Shown: positions 9,235-18,366 of the stretch, piece by piece
Position numbering within the stretch: position 1 is the stretch's first letter
How the letters are laid out: each line of letters starts with the position of its first letter
Origin: Rhodobacteraceae bacterium Alg231-30
GTDB taxonomy: Bacteria > Pseudomonadota > Alphaproteobacteria > Rhodobacterales > Rhodobacteraceae
Assembly: GCA_900143615.1 (NCBI GenBank)
Contig: FREU01000003.1
Coordinates: forward strand, 732,237-796,236
Direction of reading: 5' to 3'
Length of the DNA stretch: 64,000 bases
Program-made: the position numbers and the translations under genes
The notes under the pieces: model-generated
Seen by the model: only the letters and a program-made list of their open reading frames with translations
The model's database searches: none
Told to the model about the DNA's origin: nothing

Positions 9235-9252
9235 ACACCACACAGGACACCG

Positions 9253-9705
9253 ATGATGACGCAGCGCAGCTATGCCTTGCCCGATGCCGAAACCCAATCC
9301 GAGTTTTACGCCGACGTTCCCGTCAAACGCCTGATTGCTTGGGTCATCGATACAGTCCTGATTGTCCTGCTCTGTGTCGCGATCTTGCCATTCACGGCCT
9401 TTACCGGAATTTTCTTCTTTCCTTTCCTTATTTTAGTGGTTGGTTTTGCCTATCGCGTTGTGACCATCGCCAATGGCTCTGCGACATGGGGCATGCGGCT
9501 TGTGTCAATTGAATTTCGTCTCCCCAACGGCGAGCGTTTTGATCTCGGCGCAGCCTTCATGCACACGCTTGGCTACAGTGTGTCGCTCGCGATACCGGTC
9601 CTCCAGATCGTTTCGGTCGTCTTGATGCTGACCTCATCGCGCGGCCAAGGGCTGACCGATCATGTGATGGGAACTGTCGCGCTTAACCGTGCTGCGAGAT
9701 ACTAA
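9253..9705 (+). CDS. RDD family membrane protein
   Basis: The 150-residue protein has two or three hydrophobic segments and the hallmark of RDD proteins: an Arg-Asp pair with Asp at the edge of the first helix (VKRLIAWVIDTVLIV), then WGMRLVSIEFRLPNGERFDLGAAFMHTL and a closing GLTDHVMGTV. RDD proteins have been linked to ion transport in a few bacteria, but most, including this one, have no assigned role. Two consecutive ATG codons (9253, 9256) could start it. Confidence 0.85.
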   Translation: MMTQRSYALPDAETQSEFYADVPVKRLIAWVIDTVLIVLLCVAILPFTAFTGIFFFPFLILVVGFAYRVVTIANGSATWGMRLVSIEFRLPNGERFDLGAAFMHTLGYSVSLAIPVLQIVSVVLMLTSSRGQGLTDHVMGTVALNRAARY

Positions 9706-9782
9706 AATGATTCAGGATTTCGGGGCTTGGCGCACCGAAATCCTGTTGCTATCGTTCAAGACGAACAAAATGTAGGTTTTCA

Positions 9783-10604
9783 ATGCGCCATTCGCTTCCG
9801 GTTGCGCCACAGTTTTATGTTACAGCACCGCAACCATGCCCCTATTTGGAAGGTCGGATGGAGCGCAAGCTTTTCACCGCTCTTCAGGGCGATGGCGCAA
9901 ATGATCTAAATGACGTGCTCTCACATCAGGGCTTTAGGCGGTCTCAAAACGTGCTGTACCGACCCAGCTGCGCTGACTGCAACGCCTGCATGTCCGCGCG
10001 CATCGACATCAGCCGCTTTACCCCTTCCAAGAGCCAAAAGCGCACGATCCGTCGAAATGCAAATCTTCAGCGACGTGCAACATCACCTTGGGCGACCGAG
10101 GACCAATACGAACTGTTCCGCCGCTATCTGGATTCACGTCATGCCGATGGCGGTATGGCTGATATGGATGTGTTCGAATTTGCCGCGATGATCGAAGAAA
10201 CCCCTATCCGCTCGCGCGTGGTCGAATACACTGACCGCGACACACATGAACTCATTGGCGTTAGCCTGACCGACGTGCTCAGCGACGGTCTCAGCATGGT
10301 TTATTCCTTCTTTTCCCCAAACCTGCCGCGCAATTCCCTGGGCACCTATTTGATATTGGATCACATAGAAATCGCACGCGAAGCTGGTGTGCCCTACATC
10401 TACTTGGGTTATTGGGTGCCGGGCAGTTCCAAGATGGGATACAAGGCGAATTTCTCAGGCCTTGAAGTCTACACAGGCGGCCGCTGGCAAGTTCTAGAAG
10501 AAGATCAGAAATATTCTTCCGAACTACACCCGCTTTCAACCGATCCAATTGCGGAACAGGTGGCCAATATCTCGCTGCCAACGTTTCGCGCGCCTAAAAC
10601 CTGA
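9783..10604 (+). CDS. bpt: aspartate/glutamate leucyltransferase
   Basis: Bpt adds leucine from Leu-tRNA to N-terminal Asp or Glu and so marks proteins for ClpS/ClpAP degradation (bacterial N-end rule). The 273-residue length fits. The N-terminal ATE domain shows the [14 protein letters not shown] region and the [14 protein letters not shown] cysteine cluster; the C-terminal half has the GNAT-like [18 protein letters not shown] and [20 protein letters not shown] blocks that define the ATE_C/Bpt family. The gene stands alone between the RDD gene and a VOC gene on the same strand. Confidence 0.93.
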   Translation: MRHSLPVAPQFYVTAPQPCPYLEGRMERKLFTALQGDGANDLNDVLSHQGFRRSQNVLYRPSCADCNACMSARIDISRFTPSKSQKRTIRRNANLQRRATSPWATEDQYELFRRYLDSRHADGGMADMDVFEFAAMIEETPIRSRVVEYTDRDTHELIGVSLTDVLSDGLSMVYSFFSPNLPRNSLGTYLILDHIEIAREAGVPYIYLGYWVPGSSKMGYKANFSGLEVYTGGRWQVLEEDQKYSSELHPLSTDPIAEQVANISLPTFRAPKT

Positions 10605-10631
10605 TCCCATTTAAGCTGGAGCAAAAAGACC

Positions 10632-11024
10632 ATGCCGCGTCATCTGCAGGCTTTCACCATCGTTGTGCCAGACTATGACGCAGCGTTGGAATTCTATGTC
10701 GCTAAGCTAGGGTTTGAATTGCGCCAGGACATCGCTCTGGGCGATGGTAAACGCTGGGTGCTCATTGCCCCGGATGCGGACGCTCAAACCAATATCCTGT
10801 TGGCCAAGGCCGTAGGGGATGCGCAGCACGCCGCGATAGGCCATCAATTTGGCGGACGTGTTGGGTTGTTTTTACACACCGATGATTTTGCCCGTGACCA
10901 TTCCGCCATGCTGGCCGCTGGTGTCACATTTGACGAAGAACCACGTTATGAGCCGTATGGCACAGTCGCTGTCTGGCGTGATCCGTTTGGCAATACCTGG
11001 GACCTTTTACAGCTCAAATCCTAG
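10632..11024 (+). CDS. VOC (glyoxalase/bleomycin resistance-like) family protein
   Basis: This is a 130-residue single-domain protein with paired beta-alpha-beta-beta-beta modules. It begins with HLQAFTIVVPDYDAALEFYV and ends with DPFGNTWDLLQL, which carries the usual metal-side DPxGN motif. VOC proteins include glyoxalase I, dioxygenases and resistance proteins. The first histidine ligand position is not in its standard context, so the activity cannot be predicted. GGAG lies about 10 nt before the ATG, and a terminator follows. Confidence 0.85.
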   Translation: MPRHLQAFTIVVPDYDAALEFYVAKLGFELRQDIALGDGKRWVLIAPDADAQTNILLAKAVGDAQHAAIGHQFGGRVGLFLHTDDFARDHSAMLAAGVTFDEEPRYEPYGTVAVWRDPFGNTWDLLQLKS

Positions 11025-11087
11025 CGGCCGCACTATGGGCTGCTCAACACGGCCATCCAAATTTCACACAGCAACGACACAACGCAA

Positions 11088-11115
11088 AACGGGGGCCCAT
11101 AGGCCCCCGTTTTCA
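11088..11115. terminator. bidirectional terminator between the VOC gene and the TRAP operon
   Basis: AACGGGGGCC (11088-11097) pairs perfectly with GGCCCCCGTT (11102-11111) around a 4-nt loop. T runs are present on both strands, so it can end the VOC transcript and the opposing TRAP operon. Confidence 0.9.
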
Positions 11116-11131
11116 TCTCTTAATCCAGTGA

Positions 11132-13486
11132 TCAGTTGCCGATGAGCGCAGGCAGGATCGTGACCACCGATGGGAATTGCCACAGCAAGGCCAGACCCAG
11201 CACTTGGATCAACACAAACGGAATGATGCCCTGATAAATATGCGCGGTCGTGACCTCTTTGGGGGCAACCCCTCGCAGGTAGAACAGCGCAAATCCAAAT
11301 GGCGGCGTCAGGAACGACGTCTGCAGGTTCACCGCGATCATGATCGTCACCCATTTAGGATCAAACGTACCGCCGTAAATCACAGGCCCAACGATTGGGA
11401 TCACGATGTAGATGATCTCAAGGAAGTCGAGCACAAAGCCGAGCACAAACAGCACCAGCATCACAATCAGGAAGACCTTCAACTCGCTATCAAACGACTT
11501 CAGGAACCCCTGGATGTAATGCTCGCCGCCAAAGCTGATCACCACAAGGTTCAGCAACTGCGAGCCGATCAAGATGCCGAACACCATCGAAGTGACTTTG
11601 GCAGTTTCACGCACAATCGGCGTCAGAACCTTGCCGCGCATCAGCACCCAGCAGCCGTAGAAGATCCCGAAGATCGCAAACAGATACGCCCCTTTGGCAA
11701 CCGCAAAGGCGATCATGTTCTCAATCGACACAACCTCTTGGTGGATACGCAGATCAAAGTTGACCCCGACAAGGATCATGATGATCACAGCAAAGGTCGC
11801 CCACAGGATGATATTGCCAGATTTCCCCTGATCCTGAAGCTTGCGATAAGCCGCCAGCATGATGGCACCACCGGCCCCTAGCGCCGCAGCGGGCGTCGGG
11901 TTGGTAATACCGCCAAGGATCGAACCCAGCACAGCAATGATCAGAACCAATGGAGGGAACACAACGCGCAAGAGCTCGTTTTGCCCCAACAGGCCAGCTG
12001 CATATTTGCAGCCATAAAAGATCATCGCCAATGGCAGCGCCAGATAGATCAGTGTCAAGCCCGGCGACGTGGTTGGTGAAATCAGAACGACGTCAGCCAA
12101 CAAAGCCAACAGAACGCCTCCGCCACCAATCAGCAACGGCTTTGTATCCGCCGAAGGAGACACACCACGCGCCGTGGTCAAGATCAGCGACAGCAGCAAC
12201 AAGCCCATCGCAACACCCGAGCCAATCGGAGCCGCAGCGGCAACGCGCTCGGCAAAGATCGTTGCGCGTTCTTCGTCTGACAGCGCACGTGCTTGCTCGA
12301 CACCACCAGCGGCATCAATCTCGGCCTGTTCCGCTTCAGCAACCGCCCAAGCTTCTTCACCGTGCAACTCAATCATGGATGCGCGACACTCATCCCCAAC
12401 GCTTGTGCGCAGGCTCGCGGTTTTACCCGCATCCGAGAAGCTGTCGACCACAATGTACTGATTGCCGATCACATTCACCGAGCTCAGCATCACTGTGCCC
12501 GCGATCAATGCGACAGGCACAACCAAGAACCATGTCAGACCTTCACGCTTGGTGATCACTTCGTTGCTTGAGGTTCCCATTTCCACAGCAGGCGCTTTGG
12601 ATGGGTTGAGCAGCGCATAGCCAAAGGCATAAAGCCCATAGAGCATCGCCAGCAAAATACCCGGCAACAAGGCCGCCTGGAACAAGGTCCCAACCGAAAT
12701 CACCGCCGGTTCACCAAGGAAGGTCAACGCATCAGTACAGCCCGCCACTTGAGCACGGTTTTCTTGCGCGGCCGAATAGAGATCCCCCGCCAGAGTGCCC
12801 AGCAAAACGATCACGATAGATGGCGGAATGATCTGCCCCAACGTTCCCGACGCCGCAATTACACCGGTTGCAAGCTGCGGCGAGTAGCCGTTTTTCAACA
12901 TGGTTGGCAGCGACAACAGACCCATGGTCACAACGGTGGCGCCTACAATGCCGGTTGATGCCGCCAGAAACGCACCCACAACCACAACCGACACAGCCAG
13001 ACCACCGGGCAGCGGGCCAAAGACGCGCGCCATAGTTGTCAGCAAATCGTTTGCAATCTTGGAGCGTTCCAATGTGATGCCCATCAGAACAAACATCACA
13101 ACCGCCAGCAGTGTCTCGATCGATTGTCCGGCGAGAACACGTTCATTCATCCGATTCACAATGAACGAGATGTTGCGATCCATTGCGGTTTCCCAACCAC
13201 CGCGGAACACAGGCTCCGCAATTCTGGGAAGGTCCGGATACCTAAACGTCGAAATTGTATCCGCTTTGATGCCTTGGGCGATCAAATCGGCGTACATTGT
13301 TGATCCGGTATCAATCGCTTGGTGGATCAGGATGCCTGCGCTGTCCAGCGCGGCAATGATACCAAACGAAATGACCCCGGCGCCACCGATGGCGAACGCC
13401 ACCGGAAAGCCTGAGAGAATGCCCCCAAAGAGGCAGAGAAAGACGATAATCAGGCCGACCTCGACCCCATCAAGTCCAAATAGCAT
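11132..13486 (-). CDS. dctM: TRAP transporter large permease (DctM), extra-long form
   Basis: This is the large inner-membrane subunit of a tripartite ATP-independent periplasmic transporter, which imports an organic acid driven by an ion gradient. Canonical DctM proteins have about 430 residues and 12 helices; this one has 784. Typical DctM sequence is seen at the N-terminus (LCLFGGILSGFPVAFAIGG, LAASTGIVGATVVTMGLLSL) and C-terminus (LDFLEIIYIVIPIVGPVIY, NLQTSFLTPPFGFALFYLRG). Between about residues 330 and 620 there is an insert with a soluble Glu/Ala-rich stretch and several added hydrophobic segments. It follows dctQ by 17 bp and is the last gene of the operon. Confidence 0.9.
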   Translation of the reverse strand: MLFGLDGVEVGLIIVFLCLFGGILSGFPVAFAIGGAGVISFGIIAALDSAGILIHQAIDTGSTMYADLIAQGIKADTISTFRYPDLPRIAEPVFRGGWETAMDRNISFIVNRMNERVLAGQSIETLLAVVMFVLMGITLERSKIANDLLTTMARVFGPLPGGLAVSVVVVGAFLAASTGIVGATVVTMGLLSLPTMLKNGYSPQLATGVIAASGTLGQIIPPSIVIVLLGTLAGDLYSAAQENRAQVAGCTDALTFLGEPAVISVGTLFQAALLPGILLAMLYGLYAFGYALLNPSKAPAVEMGTSSNEVITKREGLTWFLVVPVALIAGTVMLSSVNVIGNQYIVVDSFSDAGKTASLRTSVGDECRASMIELHGEEAWAVAEAEQAEIDAAGGVEQARALSDEERATIFAERVAAAAPIGSGVAMGLLLLSLILTTARGVSPSADTKPLLIGGGGVLLALLADVVLISPTTSPGLTLIYLALPLAMIFYGCKYAAGLLGQNELLRVVFPPLVLIIAVLGSILGGITNPTPAAALGAGGAIMLAAYRKLQDQGKSGNIILWATFAVIIMILVGVNFDLRIHQEVVSIENMIAFAVAKGAYLFAIFGIFYGCWVLMRGKVLTPIVRETAKVTSMVFGILIGSQLLNLVVISFGGEHYIQGFLKSFDSELKVFLIVMLVLFVLGFVLDFLEIIYIVIPIVGPVIYGGTFDPKWVTIMIAVNLQTSFLTPPFGFALFYLRGVAPKEVTTAHIYQGIIPFVLIQVLGLALLWQFPSVVTILPALIGN

Positions 13487-13503
13487 AGTTTCTGCCCCTT
13501 AAA

Positions 13504-14427
13504 TCAGTGCGTGCCTTCGTAGGCTTCTTCACCCTCGCCCAGCGTATCGCGGTCAAGGTATTTGCCTTCGCTTGCGGGCCCTTCTTTCCACTCAAGGTAC
13601 GAGCGATAGAAGAATGCGATCGCCTGCAAGAACACCATTGCGGCAAACGCCACCAACAGCACTTTAAACAGGAAGTAGGCATTAAAGCCGTTGGGCGAAA
13701 AGCCGATGGTTTCCACGTTCCATTTCAGGATACGGGCCTTTTTCATCAGCAACTCAAGCGCGTTAGATGCGGCGACCTTGGGTGTCACCAGATGGCGCCA
13801 CATAAAGTACCAGCCATACATCCACGTCAGCACGGCAACTGGCATCATGAATACCAGCGAGCCGAACATGTCGATCACCCGCTTGGCGCGGAAACTGATG
13901 GCGGAATACACCAGATCAACACGCACATGTCCGCCTTGCACAAACGTATAGGTCGCGCACAAACAAACAATCATCGCGTTATAGAGCTTCAGCTCTTCTG
14001 CCCACCAGCTGACATCTTTAGTCAGAAAATCCACGTTCCAGATCAGCGAGATTTCTGCAACGGTGAAAATCCGCTGCATAAATACGATCACGATCTGCTG
14101 GATAACCATCAACAGGCCAGCCCATGCAAAGAATCGTCCGACTGTATTGGCGAACCCCTCCAACACACGTACACAGCCCCACATGAATGAATTACGCCAC
14201 AGACCGACCGCTGTGACAATCAAAAACACTGTAAACGCGACAAAGAAAAATTCCGTCGAGCCACCGTAATAGATAAAGCGCATCAGCGCCTGTTTGTCCT
14301 CGGTGGTCTCAAGACCGCCCATCCAGCTTAGCCACTGCCCCGGATGTGAGAGCGCATATCCCACGTTCACGAAAGCTTGGCCAATGTTGGAAAAGAACCA
14401 GACCAAAGCGTCCAGCATTGTCCCCAC
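13504..14427 (-). CDS. dctQ: TRAP transporter small permease (DctQ), long form
   Basis: The 307-residue membrane protein contains the DctQ four-helix pattern, including YTFVQGGHVRVDLVYSAISF with the conserved Gly-His-Val-Arg-Val-Asp core, and a C-terminal helix followed by a charged tail. Ordinary DctQ subunits have about 170 residues; the extra length is mainly at the N-terminus (about 130 residues with further hydrophobic segments). DctQ pairs with DctM to form the membrane domain. Long DctQ together with long DctM suggests the two have coevolved as a subtype. It lies between the binding protein and DctM genes. Confidence 0.88.
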   Translation of the reverse strand: MGTMLDALVWFFSNIGQAFVNVGYALSHPGQWLSWMGGLETTEDKQALMRFIYYGGSTEFFFVAFTVFLIVTAVGLWRNSFMWGCVRVLEGFANTVGRFFAWAGLLMVIQQIVIVFMQRIFTVAEISLIWNVDFLTKDVSWWAEELKLYNAMIVCLCATYTFVQGGHVRVDLVYSAISFRAKRVIDMFGSLVFMMPVAVLTWMYGWYFMWRHLVTPKVAASNALELLMKKARILKWNVETIGFSPNGFNAYFLFKVLLVAFAAMVFLQAIAFFYRSYLEWKEGPASEGKYLDRDTLGEGEEAYEGTH

Positions 14428-14481
14428 ATCCTTTTGTTATTTTTGACAGCTCAGATGGCTCGCCACGCCGTCTTTTGAAAA

Positions 14482-14520
14482 AGGGCCCCCCAGGATCTTC
14501 TGGAAGGCCCCTCTTTTTTA
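14482..14520. terminator. hairpin between the TRAP binding-protein gene and dctQ
   Basis: AGGGCC (14482) pairs with GGCCC(C)T (14506-14512) and CCAG with CTGG inside, with T runs on either side (TTTTTT on plus; TTTTT on minus after the hairpin). It sits within the operon, between the takP-like stop and the dctQ start. It could terminate part of the transcripts and so give more binding protein than permease, as is common for solute-binding-protein operons. Confidence 0.7.
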
Positions 14521-14536
14521 GTGCGTTAATCGGGGT

Positions 14537-15619
14537 TTAGCCGATGACGCGGTCACGCTGGGCGCGATATGCACCTTCGGATTTAACCAACCAACCAGAA
14601 GACGCTTTCATCGATGTTTCAACCGATGCACGGATCTTGGCGAACAGTTCGTCATCCATGTACTCATTCAGTGTGTCGTTGGCTGCAACGCCCATCGCAT
14701 CCCAAACTGTGTCAGGGAATTCCAGAGTTTTCACGCCACCGGCCTGAAGACGCTGCAAAGCTGCACCGTTGTTGTTCAGGAACTGAGCAAGGTTCCACTG
14801 GTGTGCTTCCGCAGCAGCAGTTTCGATGATTTTCTGATGTGCAGGAGACAAGCTGTCATACACTTCACGGTTGGTCGCAAGCGACAGACCAGCACCTGGC
14901 TCGTGGAAGCCAGCTGTGTAGTAGAACTTGGTGATTTCCTGGAAACCAGCTTTTTCATCAGCCCATGGGCCGATCCACTCGGTGCCGTCAATCGCACCAG
15001 ACGCCAGGGCTTGATACACTTCAGAACCTGGAAGGTTCTGAACCGAAGCACCCATTTTACCCAGAGCCTGACCACCCAGACCTGGCATACGGAACTTCAG
15101 ACCTTGGAAATCTTCAGGGCCAGTGATTTCTTTGCTGAACCAACCACCCGCTTGGGCGCCTGTGTTACCAGCCAGGAATGATTTCAGACCAAAGATTTCA
15201 CCCAGTTCATCATGCAGCGCGTGACCTTCACCGTGGTAGTACCAGTTCACCAGTTCCTGCGCGGTCATGCCGAACGGAACAGCTGTGAAATAGGCGTATC
15301 CTGGGTGCTGACCTGTAAAGTAGTAGTCAGCGGCGTGATACATGTCAGCCTGACCAGCGGTTACAGCGTCAAATACTTCGAACGCACCAACCAGCTCACC
15401 TGCGGCTTTGATTTCAACAGTCAGGTCACCACCAGACATCGCTGTGATGCTGTCAGCGGCGCGTTGTGCGGCGTCAAAAACGCCAGCCAGACCACGACCC
15501 CAAGAGGTCACCATGGTCAGCGTACGCTTGCCCTGTGCATAAGCCGGAGCGGCCAATGTTGTTGCTGCAGCAGCTGTGCCGCCAAGTGCAGATGTCTTCA
15601 AAAATGAACGACGATCCAT
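14537..15619 (-). CDS. takP: TRAP transporter substrate-binding protein, TakP-like (2-oxoacid type)
   Basis: This periplasmic receptor delivers substrate to DctQM. The ATG at 15619 is chosen because GGGAGG lies 7 nt upstream; an in-frame start at 15673 has no such site. The 360-residue product opens with a Tat-type signal (MDRRSFLKTSALGG, ending AAPAYA). The DctP fold is clear, and the GAIDGTEWIGPWADEKAGF segment with its Trp, together with KFRMPGLGG, resembles TakP of Rhodobacter sphaeroides, which binds pyruvate and other 2-oxoacids. Substrate is therefore inferred as a 2-oxo or related monocarboxylate. It is the first gene of the TRAP operon and divergent from the kinase gene. Confidence 0.85.
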   Translation of the reverse strand: MDRRSFLKTSALGGTAAAATTLAAPAYAQGKRTLTMVTSWGRGLAGVFDAAQRAADSITAMSGGDLTVEIKAAGELVGAFEVFDAVTAGQADMYHAADYYFTGQHPGYAYFTAVPFGMTAQELVNWYYHGEGHALHDELGEIFGLKSFLAGNTGAQAGGWFSKEITGPEDFQGLKFRMPGLGGQALGKMGASVQNLPGSEVYQALASGAIDGTEWIGPWADEKAGFQEITKFYYTAGFHEPGAGLSLATNREVYDSLSPAHQKIIETAAAEAHQWNLAQFLNNNGAALQRLQAGGVKTLEFPDTVWDAMGVAANDTLNEYMDDELFAKIRASVETSMKASSGWLVKSEGAYRAQRDRVIG

Positions 15620-15726
15620 AAGAATTCCTCCCAGAATATTGTACAGCCCGCCTCTGGCTTTCCCAAAGTGCAAGCGGATCGTTTAAGTCCCACGAGCCTA
15701 ACGCCCCCCCTTAGGCCAGTGAATAC

Positions 15727-15797
15727 CTACTACTGCGTAGAAAGCCGCCATAAGCCCACTAATCCTTGGTTTTCTGCTCCGTAAAACTGCGTAGAAA
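15727..15797. promoter_or_regulatory. repeated CTGCGTAGAAA motif in the TRAP/kinase divergent promoter region
   Basis: CTGCGTAGAAA occurs at 15733-15743 and again at 15787-15797, exactly 54 bp apart on the same strand. The first copy is part of a near palindrome, CTACTACTGCGTAG. CTAC...GTAG palindromes are typical sites of LuxR/NarL-type response regulators, and such a regulator is encoded two genes away. The position between two divergent operons fits joint control. The factor has not been shown. Confidence 0.5.
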
Positions 15798-15867
15798 CCG
15801 ACGCATTTCGCGCTTTTTGATGTTTCGAGCCTTTGATTCGGTGCAAAAGCAATTTAACGAATCAATT

Positions 15868-17295
15868 ATGCGCCGACTTTTTTCGCTCCCCCGCCTGTCA
15901 TATGGGCAAAAACTGTTTTTATTGGCCACACTGCCCTTAATTTTGGCTGTGGCAGCAATTTCCGTTTTGGTAGAGTCTCAATCCAGACAACTCGCCGAGC
16001 GTGAAATCCGGGCACTGGAAACCCAGCTGATCGAAGCCAAAAAGGCTGAGCTGCAAAATTATCTGTCTATCGCGCGTACGGCTTTTGTGAACATCTACGG
16101 ACGCGCCGCACCCGATGACGAAGAGGCCAAGCTGGCCGTCACCCAGATCCTCAGTTCGATGCTCTATGGGCAGGACGGGTATTTCTTTGTGTTTGATTAT
16201 GACGGCAACAATCTTGTCAGCCCCCGTCAAACCTATCTGATTGGCAAAAACTGGCGCGGCCTCACCGATTTGCACGGCACCCCCGTGACCGACGAGTTGA
16301 TCAAGATTGCCCGAACAGGCGGTGGCTATCACGCATTTGACTGGACCAAACCCAGCACGCGTGAAACCGCGCGTATGGTCACCTATGTGATTGGCCTGCA
16401 AGACTGGCAATGGGCGGTCGGCACAGGCATTTTCATTGATGATGTGATCGAAACCGTCGCTGCCTCGCGTGCCGAAGTAGAAGCCCGCGTTCAAAGAACG
16501 TCTCTTTATATCTTGGGCATCACCTTTGCTGCGCTGCTGTTGGTGTTTATGTCCGGCATGGTCATCACCGTACGCGAACGCCGTTTGGCTGATGCCAAAC
16601 TCAAGGCGCTGACCCAACGCGTGTTTGACGCACAAGAAGAGGAGCGCGGCCGTGTTGCGCGCGAACTCCACGACGGGATCAGCCAGCTTTTGGTCGGCGT
16701 GCGTTACGCACTCGACAGCGCCCGTCGCCGCCTTGCATCTGGCGATGATCGCGCCTCAGAAACGCTAGACAAGGGCATCGATCACCTCTCCGGCGCCATT
16801 CAAGAAGTCCGCCGCATCAGCCGTGATTTACGCCCCGGCGTGCTGGATGATCTCGGCCTAGGCCCTGCGATCAAGGCTTTGGCCGAAGACTTTGGTGCGC
16901 GTACCGGCATCAAAACCGAACTGAACACCATCGTGTTTCACAACCGCCTCGATCAGGACGCCAAAATCGCGCTGTACCGTATTGCTCAGGAGGCCCTCAC
17001 CAATATCGAGCGTCATGCGCATGCCACCGAGGTCACACTCAACGTGCGCGGTCACAGCAAAGGTGCCACCTTACGTATTGCGGACAACGGCATCGGCATC
17101 CCGCAAAACCGCGAGACAAATGCGCGCAGCGGGCTTGGATTGCGTAATATGCAAGAACGTGTCGAACAACTCGACGGGACATTGCGGATTTTTTCGTCTA
17201 AAACTGGGACTGTCATTGTGGCTGACGTCCCGCTGAGCCACATGCTGACACCGCAGCAGGAAAACCCTAATAATACAAGGAAAGACAGCGCATGA
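15868..17295 (+). CDS. membrane sensor histidine kinase with single Cache domain
   Basis: The 475-residue form starts at the ATG at 15868 (MRRLFSLPRLSYGQKLF); in-frame starts lie upstream (15766, 15820), and none has a strong ribosome site. Order: helix (about 15-35), periplasmic sCache_2 sensor domain (about 40-195, including YGQDGYFFVFDYDGNNLVSP), second helix (about 210-235), HisKA_3 dimerisation domain with the phosphorylated H268 in ARELHDGISQ, and an HATPase_c domain with N box (IAQEALTNIERHAHA) and GLGLRNMQERV. sCache domains often bind small carboxylates. The gene is divergent from the TRAP operon and overlaps the regulator gene by 4 bp, so it probably senses the transported substrate. 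Confidence 0.9.
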   Translation: MRRLFSLPRLSYGQKLFLLATLPLILAVAAISVLVESQSRQLAEREIRALETQLIEAKKAELQNYLSIARTAFVNIYGRAAPDDEEAKLAVTQILSSMLYGQDGYFFVFDYDGNNLVSPRQTYLIGKNWRGLTDLHGTPVTDELIKIARTGGGYHAFDWTKPSTRETARMVTYVIGLQDWQWAVGTGIFIDDVIETVAASRAEVEARVQRTSLYILGITFAALLLVFMSGMVITVRERRLADAKLKALTQRVFDAQEEERGRVARELHDGISQLLVGVRYALDSARRRLASGDDRASETLDKGIDHLSGAIQEVRRISRDLRPGVLDDLGLGPAIKALAEDFGARTGIKTELNTIVFHNRLDQDAKIALYRIAQEALTNIERHAHATEVTLNVRGHSKGATLRIADNGIGIPQNRETNARSGLGLRNMQERVEQLDGTLRIFSSKTGTVIVADVPLSHMLTPQQENPNNTRKDSA

Positions 17296-17936
17296 CCGAG
17301 ACGATCCGGGTTGCGATTATCGATGACCACCCGATGGTGGCCGAGGGCATCCAGTCCATTCTGGAGAGCTATGATGATATCACTGTTGTTGCCACGCTGA
17401 GCAACGGCCGCGAAGCGCTCGACAAATTGCCGGACCTGAAACCTGATGTAACATTGATGGATCTGAACATGCCCGAAATCGGTGGCCTCACCGCCACCGA
17501 AATGATGCTTGAGCGTGATCCTGCAGCCCGCATCCTGATCCTGTCCATGCACGACAGCCCTGAATACATCTCCACCGCGCTCAGCCACGGCGCGATGGGC
17601 TATGTGCTCAAAGATGTGCCCACCGAAGAAATCAGAATCGCCATCGACAGCGTGATGAAGGGCCAGCGCTATCTCTGTACAGGTGCCAAAGGGTCGCTTG
17701 AACCTTCTGACGGCGCTGAGCGTGAATCCCTCACAAGCCGCGAACAAACCGTTTTATTGGAGCTTGCGCAGGGCAAATCCAACAAACAAGTCGCCAATGA
17801 GCTAGCGATTTCTGTGCGCACCGTGGAGACCCATCGCAAGAACATCAAACGCAAGTTGGGTATTTCCTCGACCGCGGGTTTAACCCGCTACGCTATGGAA
17901 AATGGTGTACTACAAGGCACCGGCGCGGGGCTTTAA
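17292..17936 (+). CDS. NarL/LuxR-family response regulator
   Basis: This is a 214-residue two-domain regulator. The receiver domain carries the acidic pocket D11-D12 and the phosphoacceptor D57 (LMDLNMPEIGG), with K107 region GYVLKDVP. The C-terminal LuxR-type HTH shows LTSREQTVLLELAQGKSNK and RTVETHRKNIKRKLG. The ATG overlaps the TGA of the kinase gene, so the two form a coupled system. Targets are probably the divergent TRAP operon and its own promoter through the CTAC/GTAG sites. A degraded copy of its own last codons lies 430 bp downstream. Confidence 0.93.
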   Translation: MTETIRVAIIDDHPMVAEGIQSILESYDDITVVATLSNGREALDKLPDLKPDVTLMDLNMPEIGGLTATEMMLERDPAARILILSMHDSPEYISTALSHGAMGYVLKDVPTEEIRIAIDSVMKGQRYLCTGAKGSLEPSDGAERESLTSREQTVLLELAQGKSNKQVANELAISVRTVETHRKNIKRKLGISSTAGLTRYAMENGVLQGTGAGL

Positions 17937-18272
17937 GGCACGGCGCTCAATGTCGCAAAGTACTGCTTACCTTCCGTATTGGTGAATTCCGCAAAAGCCT
18001 TTGTTGCCAAGACATGGAAAAGAAACGTTCCGCTATCGATCGAAACTTTCAACTGACCATCTGATTTGGTCTGGTAACGATACAGATCACACTGGTCGCC
18101 AACCGGGTTGGTCTTCCAGTCAAAGCTGTATTCCACTTGCGTGTCTGAAACCACCCGTAGGCGGCAAAAGCATCAAAGTCCCATTTTCCTTCGTAGCGAC
18201 GGTATCGGCATAAGCAAACTGCGCAAAAAAAGCGAACGCAGCCCACGCCGGAAATATCCCTAAATAACTCAT
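17933..18272 (-). pseudogene. frameshifted gene for a small exported protein
   Basis: Three overlapping frames together read like one secreted protein. An ATG at 18272 opens a signal peptide (AWAAFAFFAQFAYADTVATK). The second frame continues with EGKWDFDAFAAYG. The third then runs from about 18154 to the stop at 17933 with RVVSDTQVEYSFDWKTNPVG and a further 50 well-formed residues. At least two small indels (near 18200 and near 18155) would be needed to join them. No frame alone covers the gene. The family is not recognised. Its stop overlaps the regulator stop on the other strand by 4 bp. A sequencing error cannot be excluded. Confidence 0.5.
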
Positions 18273-18366
18273 TAGGTATCTCCAAAACCAAGAAAACTCT
18301 AAAATACACACAACTCATTCGCACAGTAGCGCAGAGCATGCACACGCGCTCCCACTATGCACTGGC

